This document shows positions 1 through 8,223 of a DNA stretch of 64,000 bases, one piece after another. The stretch spans positions 2,563,762 through 2,627,761 of the forward strand of contig NZ_JAFIBM010000001.1 of assembly GCF_017833035.1 (NCBI RefSeq), read 5' to 3'. A program made the position numbers and the translations under genes. Below the pieces are notes generated by a model. The model was not told the DNA's origin. It ran no database searches and worked only from the letters and a program-made list of their open reading frames with translations. Each line of letters starts with the position of its first letter. Positions within the stretch are counted from its first letter, which is position 1. The DNA is from Frigoribacterium sp. PvP032 (GTDB lineage Bacteria > Actinomycetota > Actinomycetes > Actinomycetales > Microbacteriaceae).

Positions 1-828
1 CGACTTGGCCAGCTGCTCCTTCAGGTCGCCCTTGAGCTCGTCGATGGTGTCGAACTGGCTGGCGATCTGCGCGAAGTCGTCGTCGGCCTCGGGGAGCTCG
101 CGCTCCTTGACCGCGGTGACGGTCACGGCGATCTGGGCGGTCTCGCCCTCGCGGTCCCCGCCGAGCAGCTTCGACTCGAAGGTGGTGCTCTCGTCGGCGG
201 TCAGCGACTCGAGGGCCTCGTCGATGCCCTCGATGAGCTCGCCTGAGCCGAGCTCGTACGACACGCCCTGGGCGGTGTCGACGGTGTCGTCGCCGATGGT
301 GGCCGTCAGGTCGATCTGGACGAAGTCGCCGGTCGTGGCCGGGCGGTCGACGGTGACGAGGGTGCCGAAGCGCGTGCGCAGGTTCGACAGCTCCTCGTCG
401 ACCTCGTCGTCGCTGATCTCGACCGAGTCGACCGTGAGCTCGATGCCCTCGTAGTCGGGCAGGTCGAAGTCGGGACGCACGTCGACCTCGACGGCGATGG
501 TCAGGTCGCCGGAGAAGTCCTTCACGTCGGGCCAGGAGACGACATCGGCCTCGGGGCGACCCAGGACGCGGATCTCGGTCTCGGAGACGGCCTCGCGGTA
601 GAACTTGTCGAGGCTCTCGCTGACCGCGTGGTTCAGGACCTCTTCACGACCGACGCGCTGGTCGATGATGGGCGGCGGCACCTTGCCCTTGCGGAAGCCG
701 GGGATGTTGATCGACTCCGCGATGTGGCCGTAGGCGTGCGTGACGCTGGGCTTGAGCTCGTCAGGGCTGACGACGATGTTGAGCTTGACGCGCGTGGGGC
801 TGAGCTTCTCAACGGTGGTCTGGACCAA
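1..828 (-). CDS. tig: Trigger factor, C-terminal end cut off by the window
   Basis: Ribosome-bound chaperone and peptidyl-prolyl isomerase that meets nascent chains at the exit tunnel. The 276 residues visible hold the N-terminal ribosome-binding domain with the signature GFRKG at residues 44-48, followed by the FKBP-like isomerase domain (about 150-240). The C-terminal chaperone arms lie beyond base 1. The start is a TTG at 826-828, giving the usual [10 protein letters not shown] opening, with AGGAG about ten bases upstream. The gene heads a block that resembles the tig-to-ssb2 region of Mycobacterium tuberculosis. A tRNA-Pro lies upstream on the same strand. Identity is secure; only the length is unknown. 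Confidence 0.97.
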   Translation of the reverse strand, partial: MVQTTVEKLSPTRVKLNIVVSPDELKPSVTHAYGHIAESINIPGFRKGKVPPPIIDQRVGREEVLNHAVSESLDKFYREAVSETEIRVLGRPEADVVSWPDVKDFSGDLTIAVEVDVRPDFDLPDYEGIELTVDSVEISDDEVDEELSNLRTRFGTLVTVDRPATTGDFVQIDLTATIGDDTVDTAQGVSYELGSGELIEGIDEALESLTADESTTFESKLLGGDREGETAQIAVTVTAVKERELPEADDDFAQIASQFDTIDELKGDLKEQLAKS

Positions 829-890
829 TGTGGGGCTTCTCCTGTGTTGGTTGTGCTGAACTCACGTCCGAGACAGCAGGTAGACGATCG

Positions 891-963
891 TCGGGGCGAC
901 AGGACTCGAACCTGCGATCTTCCGCCCCCAAAACGGACGCGCTAGCCACTACGCTACGCCCCG
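891..963 (-). tRNA. tRNA-Pro (anticodon TGG)
   Basis: A complete cloverleaf on the minus strand. The acceptor stem is CGGGGCG/CGCCCCG with discriminator A, the anticodon stem is TCCGT/GCGGA around the loop TTTGGGG (anticodon TGG), and the T arm is GCAGG-TTCGAGT-CCTGT. CCA is not encoded. It lies 62 bases upstream of the trigger factor start and is transcribed in the same direction. Confidence 0.95.
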
Positions 964-1115
964 TATATCACCTGTCACGACGAGCTCCGTTGGTCCCGTT
1001 GAGGTCGGGTGGAGACAAGCCTCGTAGGAGTCTAGCCGACCTGACGGGCGCCCGTGCGGGGCCGGTCGGAGACATGCCCTATAGTTGGCAGCACCCATGT
1101 GGCGCAGGTCACTCC

Positions 1116-1186
1116 GGGGATGTAGCTCAATGGTAGAGCCTCAGTTTTCCAAACTGATGGCGCGGGTTCGATTCCCGTCATCCCCT
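1116..1186 (+). tRNA. tRNA-Gly (anticodon TCC)
   Basis: A 71-nt cloverleaf: acceptor GGGGATG/CATCCCC with discriminator T, D arm GCTC/GAGC, anticodon stem TCAGT/ACTGA around TTTCCAA (anticodon TCC), and T arm CGGGT-TCGATTC-CCGTC (last pair weak). CCA is not encoded. It is divergent from tRNA-Pro. The decamer GGGGATGCCT occurs twice downstream (about 1215 and 1255), with no obvious role. Confidence 0.95.
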
Positions 1187-1275
1187 CCGAATTCTCGTCT
1201 GCTGCCCCCGAAGAGGGGATGCCTGCAGCTGCGGCTTGGTCGTGAGCCGCCGCGGGGATGCCTCATGATCTGAGG

Positions 1276-2055
1276 ATGGATCGCGCGAAGATCGCCGGGG
1301 CCGCGCTCGCGGCGGCGGGCCTGGCCCTGCTCGCGACGGGGTGCAGCGCCCCCGCGACCACCGCCTCCTTCGGGTCTGCCCCGGCCTCTGCCCCGCAGGC
1401 CGCCGCGTCGGCCGTGCCCGGCGACCACGCGGCCGACGAGGACCGAGACGCCGTGCGCGTCGCGATCGTCGGCGACTCGCTGACCGCCGGCGGCGGGCGA
1501 CTGCTCAGCGACGGCCTCGACGCGAACACGTGGATGACGTACGCGCGCGGCGACGGCGTCGAGTGGGTCGGCGGGTACGCCAAGGGCGGCAGCACGATCC
1601 AGGAGCAGGCCGCGGTCGTGACCCCGGTCGCCGACGTCGACGTGCTCGTGCTGATGTCGGGCACGAACGACGTGCGCAAGGGGATCGGCTTCGCCGAGTC
1701 CGCGGCCTCGTACGACGCGGTCGTCGCCACGATCGCCCCTCGGCACGTCGTCGTCGCGGCCATCCCGCCCTACGACCGCTCCCCCGCGGCCGCCGCCGTG
1801 TACCAGCGCGCCCTCGAGCGGCACGTGCTCGAGAAGGGCTGGACCTGGACCGACCCGTGGGGCTTCGCCCGCGACGGCCTCGTCTTCGCGGCAGGCACGT
1901 CGCCCGACGGCATCCACCCCACGACGGCCGGCTACCAGCGACTGGGCGAGTCGCTCCGCGAGACGATCCTCGACGTGGGCGACCCGCGCGACGACCTGCT
2001 GCAGGCCGGACCCGCGGTCGACGACGCACCGGCAAGCACGTCCGCGACGAGCTAG
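1276..2055 (+). CDS. SGNH/GDSL-family hydrolase, predicted lipoprotein
   Basis: Predicted extracytoplasmic esterase or deacylase of the SGNH fold, 259 residues. The N terminus is a lipoprotein signal with lipobox LATGC (Cys23). The fold's blocks are present: GDSLT at 66-70 with the catalytic serine, GTND at 129-132, and DGIHP at 211-215 with the catalytic Asp and His. I start at the ATG at 1276 rather than 1258 because it places the charged n-region correctly before the hydrophobic core. A CATGAT hexamer sits 6 nt before that ATG, so the mRNA may be leaderless. The substrate (acyl sugar, peptidoglycan acetyl group or lipid) cannot be told from sequence. Confidence 0.85.
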   Translation: MDRAKIAGAALAAAGLALLATGCSAPATTASFGSAPASAPQAAASAVPGDHAADEDRDAVRVAIVGDSLTAGGGRLLSDGLDANTWMTYARGDGVEWVGGYAKGGSTIQEQAAVVTPVADVDVLVLMSGTNDVRKGIGFAESAASYDAVVATIAPRHVVVAAIPPYDRSPAAAAVYQRALERHVLEKGWTWTDPWGFARDGLVFAAGTSPDGIHPTTAGYQRLGESLRETILDVGDPRDDLLQAGPAVDDAPASTSATS

Positions 2056-2082
2056 GGAACCACTCGTCGCCGTCGCCGCGAG

Positions 2083-2748
2083 CTACCGCTGCAGGAACGC
2101 GAGCACGGCGAGCACCCGACGGTGGTCGCTGCCGCTGTCCTCGAGCAGCAGCTTCTGGAAGATCGAGGTGACGTTCTTCTCCACCGCGCCGGTGCCGATC
2201 ACGAGGGCCGCGGCGATGGCGGCGTTGGTGCGCCCCTCGGCCATCAGCCCGAGCACCTCGCGCTCCCGGGGCGTCAACGCGGCGAGCGGATCGCCCCGAC
2301 GCCCGAGCAGCTGCGAGACGACCTGGGGGTCGAGCACCGTGCCGCCGTCGGCCACCCGGCCGAGCGCGTCGCCGAACTCGTCCACGGAGGCGACCCTGTC
2401 CTTGAGCAGGTAGCCCACCCCTCCGCTGCCCGCCTCGAGCAGGTCGCGGGCGTAGGCCACCTCGACGTACTGGGAGAGCAGCAGGATCCCGAGGCCGGGA
2501 CGGCGGCGCCGGGCCTCGATCGCGGCACGGACCCCCTCGTCGGTGTGGGTCGGGGGCATGCGCACGTCGAGCACCGCGACGTCCGGCGCCTTCTCGTCGA
2601 GCTGGGCGAGCAGGGAGTCCGCGTCGCCGTAGGCCCCGACGACGTCGGCCCCGATCTCGTCGAGCAGCCGGACGAGCCCCTCGCGGAGCAGCACCGAGTC
2701 GTCCGCGACGACGACGCGCAGGGCGGGGGTCACAGGTCGCTCGGGCAC
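2083..2748 (-). CDS. LuxR/NarL-type DNA-binding response regulator
   Basis: Two-component response regulator, 221 residues. A receiver domain (residues about 10-130) has the acidic pair DD at 16-17, the phospho-acceptor Asp61 in VLDVRMPP and a conserved Lys in YLLKDR. The C-terminal LuxR-type helix-turn-helix begins at LTPREREVL. The start is a GTG only nine bases after the stop of the histidine kinase gene, so the two are cotranscribed and surely partners. Nothing in the sequence identifies the target regulon; NarL-type pairs in this family often respond to envelope stress, which is only an analogy. Confidence 0.92.
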   Translation of the reverse strand: MPERPVTPALRVVVADDSVLLREGLVRLLDEIGADVVGAYGDADSLLAQLDEKAPDVAVLDVRMPPTHTDEGVRAAIEARRRRPGLGILLLSQYVEVAYARDLLEAGSGGVGYLLKDRVASVDEFGDALGRVADGGTVLDPQVVSQLLGRRGDPLAALTPREREVLGLMAEGRTNAAIAAALVIGTGAVEKNVTSIFQKLLLEDSGSDHRRVLAVLAFLQR

Positions 2749-2757
2749 CCCGTCAGT

Positions 2758-4155
2758 CTAGGGAGCAGTCGGCTCGGCCTCGGCGGCCGAGTCGTCGACG
2801 AGCGGGATGCTCACCGTGACGATGGTCGGTCCGCCTGCCGGGCTGGAGATGTCGAGGAACCCGCCCAGGCCGACGAGGCGTTCCTGCACCCCGGCGAGGC
2901 CGTGCCCGTCGCGGAGGCCCGCGCCGCCGTGTCCGTCGTCGGTGACGACGAGCTCGAGCAGGGTGCCCCTGCCGTCGGGCGCCGTCCGCGTGCGCAGCGC
3001 GAGGTCGGCCGAGCTCGCGGACGAGTGCTTGCCGGTGTTGGTCACGAGCTCGGAGGCGATGAAGTAGGCGTTCCGCTCGATGTCCGCGGGCAGCACGACG
3101 TGGGCGGGGACCCGGTTCAGGAGCGCCGTCGGTATGACGGCCCGGTCGACGAGGGACTCGAGCGCCGCGACCAGCCCCCGGTCGAGCAGCAGAGGAGGCG
3201 CGAAGCCGCGGGACAGGGCGCGCAGCTCCTCGAGGGCCTCGCGCGACTGGGCCCGCGCCTCCTCGATCAGGGCCTTGCCCTTCTCCGGGTCGGAGTCGAC
3301 GGCCCTGGCCGCCGCGGCGAGGTCCATCTGCAGCCGGACGAGGCGCTGCTGCGGCCCGTCGTGGATGTCGCGCTCCAGGCGCCGGAGGGCCGTGCCCTCG
3401 GCGGACAGCGCCGCGGTGCGGGAGATCTCGCGGTCGGCGAGCTCGACGGCGAGCTCGTCGCTGCGGAAGCCGCCGAGCATGGCCGCCGCGATCGCGTGGT
3501 GCATGACGACGAAGCCGTGCACGACGAAGGGCATCAGCAGCACGACGCCGGCGAGCACGACGGCCCCCAGGAGGAGGAGCAGCAGCCCGGCGCCGCCCCC
3601 GAAGACCGTGTGCAGGCCGTTGCCGCCGGGCACGCTCCCGACGACGACGCCGCCGAAGACGAACAGCAGGGCGGGGCCTGCGACCAGCAGCACGATGACG
3701 GTCGTCGTGAGGGCGGCCGCGGCCGGGAACACGACGAGGCCGTAGAGCAGGTAGAGCCAGTAGTGCGGGTTCGCGAACGCCGACAGCGCGCGGACCGCCC
3801 GGTTGTCGGAGCGGCCCCAGGTCGTGTTCGGCGTCCAGTCGACGGGCCGCACCGGCCGGTCGATCGCCCAGCGCAGGCGGATCACCTCGAAGGTCCCGAA
3901 CCAGCGCGCCAGCCACAGGCTCGCGAAGACCACGAGGGCGAGGAAGACGAACCCGACGACCGAGTTGTCGGCCTGGCCGAGCGAGCGGAAGAACAAGGTG
4001 GAGAGGCCGCCGATCACGACGACCAGCACGGCCGAGAGCGCGACGTAGCCGAGCTCGCGGGGCAGCGCACGCCAGCGACGCCCGTAGCCGCCGGGCGGGG
4101 CCGGCGGCGAGAGGTAGGGGTTCGTGGGGGCGCTGATGGTGCTCTCCTGGGTCAT
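2758..4155 (-). CDS. Membrane sensor histidine kinase (HisKA_3 type)
   Basis: Sensor kinase for the adjacent response regulator, 465 residues. A Pro-rich cytoplasmic start (1-30) is followed by several hydrophobic segments (about 37-55, 66-85, 133-170, 185-220) forming the membrane sensor. A dimerisation/phospho-acceptor helix has the HisKA_3 motif ERDIHDGPQQ (His265), and an HATPase domain shows the N-box SELVTNTGKH and G-box DDGHGGAGL. The chosen ATG at 4155 has GAGG just upstream; an ATG at 4191 in the same frame adds twelve unlikely residues. The stimulus is unknown; the sensor has no recognisable ligand-binding domain outside the membrane. Confidence 0.92.
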   Translation of the reverse strand: MTQESTISAPTNPYLSPPAPPGGYGRRWRALPRELGYVALSAVLVVVIGGLSTLFFRSLGQADNSVVGFVFLALVVFASLWLARWFGTFEVIRLRWAIDRPVRPVDWTPNTTWGRSDNRAVRALSAFANPHYWLYLLYGLVVFPAAAALTTTVIVLLVAGPALLFVFGGVVVGSVPGGNGLHTVFGGGAGLLLLLLGAVVLAGVVLLMPFVVHGFVVMHHAIAAAMLGGFRSDELAVELADREISRTAALSAEGTALRRLERDIHDGPQQRLVRLQMDLAAAARAVDSDPEKGKALIEEARAQSREALEELRALSRGFAPPLLLDRGLVAALESLVDRAVIPTALLNRVPAHVVLPADIERNAYFIASELVTNTGKHSSASSADLALRTRTAPDGRGTLLELVVTDDGHGGAGLRDGHGLAGVQERLVGLGGFLDISSPAGGPTIVTVSIPLVDDSAAEAEPTAP

Positions 4156-4337
4156 GCCTCGAGCCTCGCGGAGGCGCGGGCCAGGACCCATGGTGCCAGC
4201 GCCCGAGAGACTGGTGGGGTTATCCCCCGCACGGGGAGGTGAGGCCAGGCTGCCCTCGGTGAGCCGAGCCTCAGCTTGCTTGCGGAATTTCCTCAGCCCT
4301 CTACCGTGGGGTAGATCGTCTAGGAAAGGACACCGCC

Positions 4338-4829
4338 ATGACCGACGCCACCACCATCACCGTCCCCCAGGGTTCCGTCGACCCCGACGTCGCCGCCGGC
4401 GTCGCCCAGTTCCTCAGCCCGATCGTGACCGACCTCACGGCGCTGTCGGTCAACGGCAAGCAGGCGCACTGGCACGTCCGCGGCATCGCGTTCGTCGCCG
4501 TGCACGAGCTGATCGACGTGGTCGTCGACCACGCCCGCGAGTGGGCCGACCTCGCCGCGGAGCGCGTCGTCGCCCTCGGCCTGCCGGTCGACGCCCGCAT
4601 CGAGACGGTCGCCGCCAAGACCAGCATCCCGACGACCTCGCCCGGCTTCAACCAGATCGACCGCACGATCGCCGAGCTGGTCGCCCAGATCGACGCCTCG
4701 CTCGTCGCCGTCCGCACGGCCATCGACGAGCTCGGCGAGCTCGACGCGTCCAGCCAGGACGTGGCCATCGAGATCTCCCGTGGTCTCGAGAAGGACCGCT
4801 GGTTCCTCGCCGCGCACGTCGCCGGCTGA
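4338..4829 (+). CDS. dps: Dps-family ferritin-like DNA-protection protein
   Basis: Stress ferritin that oxidises ferrous iron with peroxide and stores it in a 12-subunit shell, protecting DNA. At 163 residues it has the usual length. The intersubunit ferroxidase signature is visible: KQAHWHVRG near residues 42-50, then HELIDVVVDHAREWADLAAER with the conserved His, Asp and Glu ligands. The N-terminal tail is short and not Lys-rich, so direct DNA binding is doubtful. The ribosome-binding site is GGAAAGGA before the ATG. It is monocistronic, with a strong terminator downstream, and divergent from the two-component genes. Confidence 0.94.
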   Translation: MTDATTITVPQGSVDPDVAAGVAQFLSPIVTDLTALSVNGKQAHWHVRGIAFVAVHELIDVVVDHAREWADLAAERVVALGLPVDARIETVAAKTSIPTTSPGFNQIDRTIAELVAQIDASLVAVRTAIDELGELDASSQDVAIEISRGLEKDRWFLAAHVAG

Positions 4830-4852
4830 GCCCGCCCCTCCTGACGAACGGA

Positions 4853-4880
4853 GGCCGTCGCCCCTCGGGGCGGCGGCCTT
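4853..4880 (+). terminator. Rho-independent-type terminator after dps
   Basis: Twelve-base-pair GC-rich hairpin with arms GGCCGTCGCCCC (4853-4864) and GGGGCGGCGGCC (4867-4878), one G-U wobble, followed by only two T. The arrangement fits the end of dps. Confidence 0.75.
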
Positions 4881-4912
4881 CGTCGTGCGCGGTCCCGTCC
4901 TGACTCGGACAC

Positions 4913-4939
4913 GGGGCCGGGGCCGGGGCCGGGGCCGGG
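4913..4939. repeat. GGGGCC hexanucleotide tandem repeat between convergent genes
   Basis: Four and a half perfect copies of GGGGCC fill the short space between the converging ends of dps and the amidohydrolase gene. Five G-runs of three or more on one strand make a G-quadruplex possible. It lies outside both reading frames. Simple-sequence slippage is the likeliest origin. Confidence 0.85.
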
Positions 4940-4943
4940 CACC

Positions 4944-6524
4944 CTAGAGGGCGCGGTGCGTGAACCTGCCTCCGAGCAGGGTCGCCGAGACGACCATCGC
5001 GCGCAGCCCGTGGTCCGTCGCGGTGAGCGGGTCGGCCTCCGTCACGACCAGGTCGGCCGCGGAGCCGATCTCGACGCTCGTCCGGCCGCCGGTCGACGCG
5101 GCGAGAGCCGTCCGGGCTGCCAGTCGCTGCTCCGGGTGCCACGGGTCGCGGCCGTCCCTGGCACGCCAGACGGCTGCCGCCATCGCCACCCAGGGGTCGA
5201 GCGGCGCGACCGGGGCGTCCGAGCCCAGCTGGAGGCGCACCCCTGCCTCGGCGAGGCTCCCCCAGGCGTACGAGCGCCCGGTGCGGCCCGCCCACAGCCG
5301 GTCGGCGACGTCGCGGTCGTCCATGGCGTGCTCGGGCTGGACGCTCGCCACGACGCCGAGCCGGGCGAAGCGGGCGACGTCGTCGGGGTCGAGCAGCTGC
5401 GCGTGCTCGATCGAGCCGGCGCAGCCGACCTCCTCGAGGGCGTCGAGGGCCGACGCGTTCGCCGCGTCGCCGATCGCGTGCACCGCGGGCACCAGGCCCG
5501 CCGAGGAGGCGCGTCTCAGGTAGGCGACGAGCGCCTCCTTCCCGTAGGTCGCCACGCCCCGCGCCGCGGGGTCGCCCTCCATGCCGACGTAGGCGTCCCG
5601 GCACCACGCGGTGCGGGTGCCGAGCGAGCCGTCGGTGATGATCTTGGCCGGCCCCATCTCGACGAGGCCGTGCGTGCCGGGGATCACGTCGCCGGTGCGC
5701 AGGCCGCGGTCGACGACCTCGTCGAGGTCGGCCGGGTAGACGCCGGCCCGCACGCGGAGGCACGTCGTGCCCGCCGCCACCCTGCGGGCCCAGCGGTCGA
5801 CCGAGAGGGTCATCTCGAGGTCGACGATCCCCACGACGCCTCTCGCGGCGGCGGCCTCGGCGGCCTCGCCCACCCACTCGTCGAGCTGGTCCTCCGAGAC
5901 GGCGCTGACCGCGGTGCTCACGGCGAAGGCGTCCGCCTCGCGCAGCAGGCCCGTCGGGTGGCCGGCGTGACCGTGGGCCGCGAGGGCCCGGGAGTCGAGC
6001 CAGACGGAGTGCAGGTCCTTGCTGACGAGCACGACGGGGACGTCGCCGGAGACGGCGTCGAGCAGGGCCCTGGTGGGCTCGTCGGCCCAGAGCGCGTCCT
6101 GGAACCCGTAGCCGATCAGGGGCTGCCCGGGCGCCGGGGGCTGCGAGCGGAGACGCTCCCCCACGAGCGACGCCGCCTCGGCGGCCGACCCGGCCGCCGA
6201 CACGTCCAGGCGACGACGCACGAGCGCCCACTGGTCCATGTGCACGTGGGAGTCCCAGAGGCCCGGCCCGAGCCACCGGCCGTCGAGGTCGACGACCTCG
6301 GCGGCCCCGCCGACCTCGGCGCCGTCGACGACCGCGAGCCCCCGGCCGATCTCGGCGACGACGCCGTCGCGCAGGAGGACGTCGACGCGATCGGCGTCGA
6401 CGGAGCTGTGGACGCCGGTGAGGCGGGCGTTCCTCAGGAGCACGGGGGGCGCCTCCTCGGGCCCGCTGCCGGTGCCGGCGCCCTGTCCGGAGGAGGTCCC
6501 GGCACTCTGCTGGCTGCTGCTCAT
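4944..6524 (-). CDS. Amidohydrolase family protein (YtcJ-like)
   Basis: Metal-dependent hydrolase of the amidohydrolase_3 group, 526 residues. After a low-complexity Ser/Gly N terminus come the small beta-sandwich domain and the TIM barrel with the metal-binding HxH motif (His93, His95 in WDSHVHMD). Later come the conserved EHAQLL segment and a C-terminal GSDAPVAPLDPW motif with the catalytic Asp. The family includes N-substituted formamide deformylases and many enzymes of unknown substrate. The ATG overlaps the stop of the PaiB-like gene by four bases (ATGA), so the two are translationally coupled. Confidence 0.88.
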   Translation of the reverse strand: MSSSQQSAGTSSGQGAGTGSGPEEAPPVLLRNARLTGVHSSVDADRVDVLLRDGVVAEIGRGLAVVDGAEVGGAAEVVDLDGRWLGPGLWDSHVHMDQWALVRRRLDVSAAGSAAEAASLVGERLRSQPPAPGQPLIGYGFQDALWADEPTRALLDAVSGDVPVVLVSKDLHSVWLDSRALAAHGHAGHPTGLLREADAFAVSTAVSAVSEDQLDEWVGEAAEAAAARGVVGIVDLEMTLSVDRWARRVAAGTTCLRVRAGVYPADLDEVVDRGLRTGDVIPGTHGLVEMGPAKIITDGSLGTRTAWCRDAYVGMEGDPAARGVATYGKEALVAYLRRASSAGLVPAVHAIGDAANASALDALEEVGCAGSIEHAQLLDPDDVARFARLGVVASVQPEHAMDDRDVADRLWAGRTGRSYAWGSLAEAGVRLQLGSDAPVAPLDPWVAMAAAVWRARDGRDPWHPEQRLAARTALAASTGGRTSVEIGSAADLVVTEADPLTATDHGLRAMVVSATLLGGRFTHRAL

Positions 6525-7144
6525 CGGTCGCGGACCCGACGCATCTCGGCGGCCAGGGCCGGCTGCGCGTAGTGCTCGCCGTGCTCGAGCTCGTCCACGA
6601 TGCGGTCGACGACCTCGGGCGCCTTGTTCTGGCTCAGCTTGGCGCGCGCGTCGAACCGGGTGACCCGCAGCCGGATGCCGACGGTGCCCTTCGCCACACG
6701 GCGCGAGCCCTCCTCGTCGAGCGTGAGGGTCGACGGCTCGGGCATGACGCGCTCGAAGTGGTCGACGAGCTCGCCGAGCACGCGGAAGTTCTCGTCGTCC
6801 GACAGGATCTCCGGCGTGCCCCAGAGGTGCGCCGTGACGTGGTTCCAGGTCGGGATGATCTGCTCGGCGGGGTACCACCCCGGCGAGACGTAGCCGTGCG
6901 GGCCCTGGACGATCACCATCACCTCGGCGGTGCCCAGCTCGAGCGAGCGCTCGTCGGGCCGGCCCACGTGGCTGACCAGCACGATCGCGTCGGGGTCGGC
7001 ACGGTCGTCCTCGAGCACGACCGGGTAGTGCGACGCGACGATGCCCTCCGCGGTCGAGGCCACGATCGTGGCCCACGGGTTCTCGCGGATCAGCCGTCTG
7101 ACCTCGTCGACGTCGGACTGGACGAAGTGCGGAGTGTGGCGCAT
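6521..7144 (-). CDS. PaiB-family FMN-binding protein / negative transcriptional regulator
   Basis: 207-residue protein of the PaiB family, a split-barrel flavin-binding fold named after the Bacillus repressor of sporulation and degradative enzymes. Diagnostic segments are the N-terminal HTPHF, the central GYVSPGWYP and the following PTWNHVTAHLWG. It starts four bases after the nei stop and overlaps the amidohydrolase start, giving a three-gene operon nei-paiB-amidohydrolase. In this family a true regulatory role is proven in few cases; many members may be flavin or acetyl-polyamine related enzymes. Confidence 0.88.
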   Translation of the reverse strand: MRHTPHFVQSDVDEVRRLIRENPWATIVASTAEGIVASHYPVVLEDDRADPDAIVLVSHVGRPDERSLELGTAEVMVIVQGPHGYVSPGWYPAEQIIPTWNHVTAHLWGTPEILSDDENFRVLGELVDHFERVMPEPSTLTLDEEGSRRVAKGTVGIRLRVTRFDARAKLSQNKAPEVVDRIVDELEHGEHYAQPALAAEMRRVRDR

Positions 7145-7148
7145 GGGC

Positions 7149-8123
7149 TCAAGTCTGGTCGACCGGGCACCAGTAGAGCTTCCGACCCGCGGCCATCTCC
7201 ATCACGATGTTCGTGCCGCAGACCCGGCAGGGCAGGCCCTCGCGGTGGTAGACCCAGTGCCGGTCGGCCCGGCTGCGCAGTGCCTTGGCGTGCTGCGCCT
7301 TCGTGAGGCCGTCCATCGTCATCATCTGGCCGAGCTCGACGCCGCTGCGGAGCAGCTTGGTCCAGTCCTTGTAGATCGCCTTCAGCACGTCCTCCGGGAC
7401 CTGGTTGCCGGGGGTGTGCGGATCCAGCCGAGCACGGAAGAGCAGCTCGGCACGGTAGATGTTCCCGATGCCGCTCACGACGCTCTGGTCCATCAGCAGC
7501 AGGCCGATCGGGGTGCGCTTCTTGCGCACCGTCGTGACGAAGCGGTCGCTCCCCTTCCTCGGCGAGTCGACGAGGGGGTCCGGGCCGAGCTTGGCGATCG
7601 CCGTGTCGACCCCGGCCGCGTCGAGCACCTCGCACTTCGTGGGGCCGCGCAGGTCGCCGACGGCCGTGTCGGTGAGCAGGCGCACGCGCACCTGGCCGAC
7701 GGGCTCGGGCGGGAACGACTCGATGTCGTCCTCGGCCTTCTCCTGCTCGGCCATCCGCACGCGGCTGCGACGCGGTGCCCCGATGCTCGCCATCGAGTCC
7801 TCGCCGTCGTCGTCGGGGGCGTTCTCCGCCTTGCGGGTGCGGGCCCTGCGCGTCCGCGACTCGGCCATCGAGTGGCCCGTGGCGATGTCGCCCGCGAAGT
7901 CCCACGCCCCGTAGAGGCCGAGGTGCACGTGCAGCCAGAGGCCGTTGTCGAACTCGAGGAACATCTGCTTGCCGACGGCCTTGGCGTCGACCATCGTCGC
8001 GCCGTCGAGCTTCTCGGCGCCCGCGGCGAACCGCCCTTGGGGCGAGCTCACCTCGCACCGGCTCCCGACGAAGGTCTGCTCGAACTGGTTGGCGATGCGG
8101 TGGACGGAATGGCCCTCGGGCAC
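7149..8123 (-). CDS. nei: Fpg/Nei-family DNA glycosylase (endonuclease VIII-like) with insert and altered zinc finger
   Basis: Base-excision repair glycosylase/AP lyase, 324 residues, longer than the usual 260-290. The catalytic N terminus MPEGH (Pro2, Glu3) is intact, the H2TH segment is present around SGIGNIYRAELLF, and a C-terminal zinc finger begins CRVC (299, 302). The fourth zinc ligand is not Cys: the sequence reads C319-P-V-D322. Between about residues 85 and 140 there is a charged, Arg- and Asp/Glu-rich insert that breaks the N-terminal domain. The start is a GTG with GAGGTG upstream. It leads the nei-paiB-amidohydrolase operon and is separated from rpiB by a terminator. Confidence 0.93.
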   Translation of the reverse strand: MPEGHSVHRIANQFEQTFVGSRCEVSSPQGRFAAGAEKLDGATMVDAKAVGKQMFLEFDNGLWLHVHLGLYGAWDFAGDIATGHSMAESRTRRARTRKAENAPDDDGEDSMASIGAPRRSRVRMAEQEKAEDDIESFPPEPVGQVRVRLLTDTAVGDLRGPTKCEVLDAAGVDTAIAKLGPDPLVDSPRKGSDRFVTTVRKKRTPIGLLLMDQSVVSGIGNIYRAELLFRARLDPHTPGNQVPEDVLKAIYKDWTKLLRSGVELGQMMTMDGLTKAQHAKALRSRADRHWVYHREGLPCRVCGTNIVMEMAAGRKLYWCPVDQT

Positions 8124-8180
8124 GGCGGCACCTCACTGGCTGGGTGGATCGGCCGTGGCCGGTCCGACGGGGGACGACGG

Positions 8181-8208
8181 AGCGGCGGGGCCCGGAGGCC
8201 CCGCCGCT
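8181..8208 (-). terminator. Hairpin terminator after rpiB
   Basis: Perfect 12-bp inverted repeat, AGCGGCGGGGCC (8181-8192) and its complement (8197-8208) around a 4-nt loop, in the gap between rpiB and nei. There is no clear U-tract, as is common in high-GC actinobacteria. Confidence 0.75.
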
Positions 8209-8223
8209 CTCGACGTTACGTCG

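Noticed and set aside
1187-1275. GGGGATGCCT repeated twice after tRNA-Gly as an attachment-site candidate
   Set aside because: The copies are only 10 nt, 40 bases apart, do not match the 3' end of the tRNA beyond GGGGATG, and no integrase or foreign gene is nearby.
2122-4242. A 706-codon open frame on the plus strand opposite the two-component genes
   Set aside because: It is the antisense shadow of the response regulator and kinase genes, with extreme Gly/Arg/Val/Glu-type composition and no motif. High GC removes stops from such frames. The same applies to other long antisense or out-of-frame stretches such as 8731-11742 beyond the Rv2466c-like gene, 10377-12146 and 15794-18328.
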